Shown here: positions 6,364 through 10,748 of the stretch, piece after piece | Numbering within the stretch: the stretch's first letter is position 1 | Layout: each line of letters opens with the position of its first letter | DNA from: Candidatus Kuenenia stuttgartensis | Lineage (GTDB): Bacteria > Planctomycetota > UBA1135 > UBA2386 | NCBI GenBank assembly: GCA_945861365.1 | Contig: CAMAUH010000101.1 | Span: 1 to 10,748 of the forward strand | Direction: 5' to 3' | DNA: 10,748 nt | The notes under the pieces: model-generated | The model's input: the letters and a program-made list of their open reading frames with translations, nothing else | The model's database searches: none | Told to the model about the DNA's origin: nothing | Made by a program: the position numbers and the translations under genes

Positions 6364-7635
6364 ATGCGGCTGCTGTTCGTCATCCACCAGTTCTTCCCCG
6401 ACTGCCACTCGGGCACCGAGCAGTACTGCCTCGCCGTGGCCCGCGAGGCGCGCTCGCGCGGGGACGAGGTGACGATCCTGTCGCTGCACTGGGATCACGA
6501 CCGCGACTGGCCGGCGATCAAGCTGTTCGAGCAGCCGTACGACGGCTTCCGCGTACTGCGGCTCAACCACTGGCGCCGCATCAACGCCAACGACGTGCTG
6601 CGCGACTACGCGAACCTGCACCTCGACGGCTGGTTCCGCACCGTGCTCGACGACGTGCGTCCCGACGCCGTGCACGTGTTCCATCTGCGGCAGCTCGGCG
6701 CCAACCTGCTCGGCGTCGCCAGGGCCGCCGGCGTGCGCACGGTCGTCAACCTGATGGACTTCTGGTTCCTGTGCCCGCGCTTCACGCTGCTGCGCAGCGA
6801 TGGCGCGCTGTGCGATGGCCCGCCCGACGGCGGGCTCGGCTGCGTGCGCTGCCACCATCCGGAACTCGACGGCCAGCTGCCGATGGACGGCGCGCCTTTG
6901 CTGACCAGCGATCCACCCGCGCGGCTGAAGGCGCTGCTCGACCGCCAGCCGCTGCTGCTGCGCGCGCTCGCCGACGCCGATGCGGTCGTGGCGCCTTCGA
7001 ACTTCCTCGCCGACATGTTCGGCAAGAACGGTTTCCCGCGCGAACGCATCACCGTGGTGCCGTACGGGCTCGCCCCCGGCCGCATCGTACCGATCCCGAC
7101 CACGCGGCCGCGCACCCCGCTGCGCCTGGGCTTCTGCGGCGTGCTGTCGCCGTGGAAGGCTCCGCATCTCGTCGTCGAAGCGGTGCGGGCCAGCGCCGCG
7201 AACGTGACGCTCACCGTGCACGGCAACACGCACGAGTCGATGTTCGCCGACTACATCGCGCGCGTGCGCGCGGCTGCCGGCGACGATGCGCGCATCACGT
7301 TCCCGGGCCCGTACGGCGAAGCCGACGCGGCGGCGGTGTTCGCCGGCATCGACGCGCTGGTGGTGCCGAGCACGTGGTACGAGAACACGCCGTTCGTCGT
7401 GCTCGAGGCGTTCGCTGCCGGCGTGCCCGTGCTCGCGTCGGATCTGGGCGGGCTGCGCGAGGTCGTGCGCGACGGGCACAACGGCCTCTTGTTCCGTGCC
7501 GGCGACGCCGGCTCGCTGCGGGCGGCGATCGAACGGTTGGCGGGTGAACCAGGGCTCTACGCGCGCCTGCAACCGGCAGCGCCGGCGACCATCACCGCGA
7601 ACGTCGACACGTTCCGCACGATGTGGCGCGACTGA
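6364..7635 (+). CDS. Family 4 glycosyltransferase (GT-B)
   Basis: The predicted product is a 423-aa retaining glycosyltransferase that would transfer sugar from a nucleotide-sugar to a growing surface glycan on the cytoplasmic side. The N-terminal half begins MRLLFVIHQFFP and S-G-T-E-Q-Y (16-21), the acceptor-side glycine turn of GT4 enzymes. L-M-D-F-W-F-L-C-P-R (130-139) and a following cluster of cysteines (C-D-G-P-P, then C-V-R-C) are characteristic of a GT4 subgroup, possibly a metal site or loop brace. The C-terminal donor domain shows F-C-G-V-L-S-P-W-K and the E340-N-T-P-F-V-V-L-E348 EX7E motif that binds the donor. Length is normal for the family. The ATG lies 5 bases after the giant fusion's stop, so translation is probably coupled. 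No membrane segment is seen. It converges with the next gene. The donor and acceptor cannot be read from sequence. Confidence 0.93.
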   Translation: MRLLFVIHQFFPDCHSGTEQYCLAVAREARSRGDEVTILSLHWDHDRDWPAIKLFEQPYDGFRVLRLNHWRRINANDVLRDYANLHLDGWFRTVLDDVRPDAVHVFHLRQLGANLLGVARAAGVRTVVNLMDFWFLCPRFTLLRSDGALCDGPPDGGLGCVRCHHPELDGQLPMDGAPLLTSDPPARLKALLDRQPLLLRALADADAVVAPSNFLADMFGKNGFPRERITVVPYGLAPGRIVPIPTTRPRTPLRLGFCGVLSPWKAPHLVVEAVRASAANVTLTVHGNTHESMFADYIARVRAAAGDDARITFPGPYGEADAAAVFAGIDALVVPSTWYENTPFVVLEAFAAGVPVLASDLGGLREVVRDGHNGLLFRAGDAGSLRAAIERLAGEPGLYARLQPAAPATITANVDTFRTMWRD

Positions 7636-7675
7636 GCCTGGCCCGGACGGAGCTTCCCGCCAGCCTGCAGCACCC

Positions 7676-9091
7676 TCACTTCGGCGTCGAAGCGCCGAAC
7701 GTGACGACCTGCATCAACGCCGCAGCCCAGCTGCGGCGGTTCGCCTTCAGCTCCGCTTCGCGCAACCGCCCGGCTTCGAGCTCGGCATTCGCCTTGGCCA
7801 ACCGCGACCGCAGCTCCGCGGTCTCCTTCGCTACGTCGCCGACCGCGGCCGGCTTCGCCACCTCGACACGCTTCGGCACCAGCGGCTTCTTGTCGAGGTG
7901 CGACTGGTAGACGTCGATGCTGCGCTTGCCGATCGCCACGTCCGTCAGCCGCTTCTCGACCTCGGCGCGCGCGGCCGCACCGCAGCGTTCGCGCAGCTTG
8001 TCGTCCTCGATCATGCGCTCGAGCGCCGCGACGAACGAAGCCGGGTTGCCGTTCTTCGCCAGCACGCCGGTGCGTTCGTGCTCGATCAGCTCCGGCATGC
8101 CACCACAGTCCGACGACACGATCGCGCGGCCAGCGGTCATCGCTTCGAGGCAGCTGTAGGGGCAGTTCTCCCACAGGCTCGGGATCAGGAAGATCGAGCT
8201 CTTCTTCAGGCACGCGCGCACTTCGGGCAGCGTGATCTGGCCGAGGTAGAAGAACCGCGACTGCAGCTGGTGGTCCTTCACCCACGGCAGGATGCGCTTC
8301 TCCATGTAGCCGAACAGGTCGCGGCCGGCGAACGCGAAGGCGATGTCCGGGTACTTGGCGAGCGTCTGCTGCACCATCTCCTGCACGATGTGGATGCCCT
8401 TGCGCTCCTCCATGCGGTTGGCGAAGAAGATGATCTTCTTGTCCTTCGGCAACCCGAACCGCGTGTGCACGTCGATGCCTTCGTCGCGATCGAACAGCGG
8501 CACGTCGATGCCGTTCGGCACCACGTGGATGGGCTTGCCCTCGTCCATCTTGTTGGTGACCTCGTCGGCCAGGAACTGGCTGCACGAGGTCAGCACGGCC
8601 GCCTGGTTGATGGCGAGCTGCTCGGCGAACGTCGTCAACACGCGGTCGGTCTTCGGCGTGTCGTAGATGTTCATGATCAGCGCGGCCGGCGAGTGGAACT
8701 TGATCGCCGTCGGCACCCGCAACAGCGTCGTCGTCACCATCGCGTCGGCGCCGCACTCGGGCGCCTCGACGAAGTCGAACGGCTTCTTCGCGTGCGCCTT
8801 CGCGAACGCCTCGTAGGCGTCGACGCTGGTCGTCACGCGGTTCTGGAACCACCACGCGCGGGCCTTGCGCGCGTTCTCGAGCATGCCGCTGAGTGCCCCC
8901 TCACGCTTGATGCGCGTGACCTTGACGCCCTCGTGCTCGCTGTGGAACACGCCCGGCTTGGTGGCGCCGGCGAACACGTGCACGTCGTGGCCGAGCTTGG
9001 CCAGCGCACGCGCCTGGTAGTAGGCGTAGGTGCCGATGCCGCCGAAGCCGGTGTCCGGCGGGTACTCGAAACTGAGGATCGCGATGCGCAT
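7676..9091 (-). CDS. Family 4 glycosyltransferase with C-terminal coiled-coil tail
   Basis: The predicted product is a 471-aa GT-B glycosyltransferase. It opens MRIAILSFEYPPDTGFGGIGTY, close to the E-x-P-P-x-x-G-G-x-G-x-Y turn of GT4/glycogen-synthase-like enzymes. P-N-G-I-D (192-196), F-F-A-N-R-M-E-E-R-K-G and the EX7E donor motif E308-N-C-P-Y-S-C-L-E316 complete the catalytic signature. The GT domain ends near residue 400. A Lys/Pro/Val-rich linker follows, then about 29 residues of heptad-like helix (about 422-450) and a short hydrophobic end (W-A-A-A-L-M-Q-V-V-T-F), possibly for oligomerisation or membrane contact. The tail is a smaller echo of the long coil in the giant fusion. The start is supported by GAGGA 10 bases upstream. 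It lies 43 bases after galE on the same strand, so the two are probably an operon. It is convergent with the plus-strand GT4, with a 40-base gap and no clear terminator. Substrate unknown. Confidence 0.93.
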   Translation of the reverse strand: MRIAILSFEYPPDTGFGGIGTYAYYQARALAKLGHDVHVFAGATKPGVFHSEHEGVKVTRIKREGALSGMLENARKARAWWFQNRVTTSVDAYEAFAKAHAKKPFDFVEAPECGADAMVTTTLLRVPTAIKFHSPAALIMNIYDTPKTDRVLTTFAEQLAINQAAVLTSCSQFLADEVTNKMDEGKPIHVVPNGIDVPLFDRDEGIDVHTRFGLPKDKKIIFFANRMEERKGIHIVQEMVQQTLAKYPDIAFAFAGRDLFGYMEKRILPWVKDHQLQSRFFYLGQITLPEVRACLKKSSIFLIPSLWENCPYSCLEAMTAGRAIVSSDCGGMPELIEHERTGVLAKNGNPASFVAALERMIEDDKLRERCGAAARAEVEKRLTDVAIGKRSIDVYQSHLDKKPLVPKRVEVAKPAAVGDVAKETAELRSRLAKANAELEAGRLREAELKANRRSWAAALMQVVTFGASTPK

Positions 9092-9101
9092 GTCGGTGGG
9101 A

Positions 9102-9106
9102 TCCTC
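9102..9106 (-). promoter_or_regulatory. Ribosome binding site for the minus-strand GT4
   Basis: GAGGA on the minus strand lies 10 bases before the ATG at 9091-9089 and is the clearest Shine-Dalgarno in the window. It overlaps one arm of a GGATCC-CGCGA-GGATCC inverted pair (9099-9115, minus reading), which could fold into a 6-bp stem and hide part of the site. Confidence 0.6.
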
Positions 9107-9134
9107 GCGGGATCCAATCAGCGGTCAGGGGGTG

Positions 9135-10154
9135 TCACTTCTTCGGCAGCGTCTGCTGCCAGCGCCACGCATCGGCCATGCACTGGTCGAGCGAGCGTTC
9201 GGCGCGCCAGCCGAGGCCCTGGGCGGCCTTCTCGGTGTTCGCATACGCGGCGATGACGTCGCCGGCGCGGCGCTCCGCGAACTCCCACTGCAGCTTGTGG
9301 CCGGTGGAACGTTCGAACGCCTTGATGACCTCGAGCACGGTCGAGCCGGTGCCGGTGCCGAGGTTGAACACCTCGACGGGCTCGCTGCCCTTGCCGGCGA
9401 ACAGCCGTTCCAGCGCGTAGATGTGCGCCAGGGCGACGTCGACGACGTGGATGTAGTCGCGCACGCAGGTGCCGTCGCGCGTCGGGTAGTCGTTGCCGAA
9501 CACCTTCAGCGCGCCGCGCAGGCCGGCCGCACTCTGCGTGATGAACGGCACCAGGTTCTGCGGCACGCCGAGCGGCAGCTCGCCGATCTTCGCCGACGGG
9601 TGCGCGCCGATCGGGTTGAAGTAGCGCAGCGCGATGGCGCGGAAGCCGTGGGCGCGCGCGCCGTCGCGCAGGATCTCCTCACCGACCTGCTTGGTGTTGC
9701 CGTACGGCGACTCCGCCGGCTTCACCGGCGCGTCCTCGCGGATCGGCAGCGTGTCGGCCTGGCCGTAGACGGTGCACGACGAGCTGAAGATCAGCCGGCA
9801 CTGCGGGTGCTCGGCGGTGAACTCGAGCAGGTTGACGAGGCTGCCGAAGTTGTTGCGGTAGTACGCGAGCGGCTTCTGCACCGACTCGCCGACCGCCTTG
9901 TAGGCCGCGAAGTGGATGATGCCGGCGAGGTCGGGCATGCCGGCGAGGAACGCGCGGCACGCGACCGGATCGGCGAGGTCGACGTTCGCCCACACCGGCT
10001 TCTTGCCGGCGATCGCGGCGATGCCGTCGAGCACGGATGCGTTGGTGTTCGCCAGGTTGTCGGCGACGACGACCTGGTAGCCGCGCGCCAGCAGTTCGAC
10101 CGCGGTGTGCGAGCCGATGAAGCCGAGGCCCCCGGTGACGAGGACCGTCTTCAT
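9135..10154 (-). CDS. galE: UDP-glucose 4-epimerase
   Basis: The predicted product is a 339-aa short-chain dehydrogenase/reductase-fold enzyme that interconverts UDP-glucose and UDP-galactose, supplying the galactosyl donor for the neighbouring glycosyltransferases. It opens MKTVLVTGGLGFIGSH with the NAD-binding T-G-G-x-G-F-I-G (7-14). It carries H-F-A-A-Y-K-A-V-G-E-S (81-91), S-S-S-C-T-V-Y-G (124-131) and the catalytic Y151-x3-K155, followed by R-Y-F-N-P-I-G-A-H and R-D-Y-I-H-V-V-D. Length matches E. coli GalE (338 aa) end to end. The segment G298-D-V-I-A-A-Y-A-N aligns with E. coli G-D-L-P-A-Y-W-A-D, so A303 sits at the position of E. coli Y299 / human C307. A small residue there is associated with also accepting UDP-GlcNAc/UDP-GalNAc. 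The ATG is the only sensible start; its ribosome site is weak. It is probably the first gene of a two-gene unit with the GT4 downstream. Confidence 0.96.
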   Translation of the reverse strand: MKTVLVTGGLGFIGSHTAVELLARGYQVVVADNLANTNASVLDGIAAIAGKKPVWANVDLADPVACRAFLAGMPDLAGIIHFAAYKAVGESVQKPLAYYRNNFGSLVNLLEFTAEHPQCRLIFSSSCTVYGQADTLPIREDAPVKPAESPYGNTKQVGEEILRDGARAHGFRAIALRYFNPIGAHPSAKIGELPLGVPQNLVPFITQSAAGLRGALKVFGNDYPTRDGTCVRDYIHVVDVALAHIYALERLFAGKGSEPVEVFNLGTGTGSTVLEVIKAFERSTGHKLQWEFAERRAGDVIAAYANTEKAAQGLGWRAERSLDQCMADAWRWQQTLPKK

Positions 10155-10748
10155 GCGTGCACGCCAACCCTGGGGTCACGACCCGCATGCTCGCGCAACG
10201 CTGCACGCGGAAGGCCTGCAGCAGGACAGGCAACGGGAGCGGGGCCGACAGTGACGAACATCATGACGAGCGATGGGAGAAGACCGGAACGAACAGCCCA
10301 GCGAACCGGACCGCCCGATCAGGAGATCGGCAGGCTCGCGCAGATCGCGCGACCCGTTCTCCAGCCGTCGACGGCACGGGCCGATCGGCAGCAGGAGGCC
10401 GAGCCTTGTAGCACCATCCCGCGACGGCAACCAGTAGACCGCGCAGGCGCCATGCGCCCCGCCCCCGCCAGCAGTCTTGCCGGGTACCATCCGCCGGAAA
10501 GGCCGATCACGCTCGCGGTGGCATGCGACATCACCGCCCCCAGTCCATTGGCAGCAAGAATCGGCACGAGAGCTTGGTGGAGGAGATGCGACCCGACGAT
10601 CGGCATTGGCAGTTGGACCCTGCTTGATGGTTGTTGCCATCGACGCCGAGCAGCCAAGCTGCACATCGAGATGTCGCCAGCGGTAGACCGAGGCTGGGAT
10701 TGCGACCTGAGATCGCCGAGGTCACCCCGCTACCCCGCTTGACAAGCG
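10155..10748. other. 594-base region without a supportable gene, upstream of galE
   Basis: Several open frames cross this stretch on both strands, but all are low-complexity Arg/Ser/Pro/Ala-rich peptides with no domain, no hydrophobic core pattern and no good start. A hand count of 10261-10320 and 10621-10680 gives about 63% and 58% G+C, lower than a sampled stretch of galE (72%), as expected for non-coding DNA. It must hold the galE promoter (minus strand), though I could not pick a convincing -35/-10. Small inverted repeats occur: CCGATC/GATCGG with a 4-nt loop at 10315-10330, a 12-nt palindrome GCCGTCGACGGC at 10364-10375, and GCCGATCGGC at 10380-10389. A consensus -35 hexamer TTGACA sits at 10739-10744 on the plus strand, at the very edge. 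Confidence 0.6.

Noticed and set aside
7636..7675. Possible bidirectional terminator between the convergent GT4 genes
   Set aside because: The best inverted repeat is only 5 bp (CTGGC/GCCAG) and no T-tract follows on either strand.
7286..9256. 656-codon plus-strand frame across the convergent GT4 genes
   Set aside because: It overlaps two motif-supported genes in other frames and shows only composition-driven sequence.
10364..10389. Clustered palindromes upstream of galE as a regulator operator
   Set aside because: Palindromes of 10-12 nt are expected by chance in several hundred bases of this composition, and no regulator gene is present to support a site.
10319..10666. 115-codon minus-strand frame upstream of galE
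   Set aside because: It has some hydrophobic runs, but no family resemblance, no ribosome site and several alternative frames of equal length in the same place.
9030..10742. 570-codon plus-strand frame antisense to galE
   Set aside because: galE on the minus strand is unmistakable; the plus frame is a shadow that simply stays open into the gene-free region.
10739..10744. Consensus TTGACA -35 hexamer on the plus strand
   Set aside because: A single hexamer at the window edge with no visible -10; cannot be judged as a promoter.

Overview
The window is a high-G+C bacterial segment devoted almost entirely to surface-glycan assembly. A hand count gives about 72% G+C in one stretch of galE and about 60% in the gene-free right end. 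There are five complete protein genes and one cut off at the left edge. No rRNA, tRNA, CRISPR array, transposase or phage gene is visible. Long proline-free coiled coils, a NodH/Stf0-type sulfotransferase and several GT-B glycosyltransferases fit a Gram-negative-type bacterium making an exported, possibly sulfated polysaccharide. Planctomycetes, myxobacteria or a proteobacterium are all possible; the sequence does not let me name the taxon.

Layout, left to right. Positions 1-69 (minus) hold the first 23 codons of a family-2 glycosyltransferase that continues outside the window. It diverges from a plus-strand sulfotransferase (250-1125). A strong G+C-rich stem-loop (1169-1206) lies between that gene and a very large plus-strand gene (1274-6358, 1694 aa). 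The large gene encodes an unusual fusion: an N-terminal four-cysteine SPASM/Twitch-like segment, an alpha/beta segment that resembles a radical SAM barrel without its cluster motif, a GT2 domain, about 400 residues of proline-free coiled coil, a very basic stretch, and a GT4 domain. Five bases later a second GT4 gene follows (6364-7635). Two minus-strand genes converge on it: a third GT4 enzyme with a short coiled-coil tail (7676-9091) and, upstream of that, galE (9135-10154). The last 594 bases carry no gene I can support.

How the genes may work together (inference). GalE supplies UDP-galactose and, judging by a small residue at the substrate gate, possibly UDP-GalNAc. The GT2 and GT4 enzymes build the sugar chain or repeat unit, and the sulfotransferase decorates a sugar or lipid acceptor from PAPS. 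The most interesting object is the 1694-aa fusion, with two different glycosyltransferase folds at the two ends of a long coil. This resembles in principle the coiled-coil chain-length ruler known from the WbdA/WbdD O-antigen system, but here it would be within one polypeptide and carry an extra cysteine domain. The coil contains in-frame 42-bp and 21-bp repeats that could vary its length. No flippase, polymerase or ABC exporter lies in the window, so the export route is unknown.
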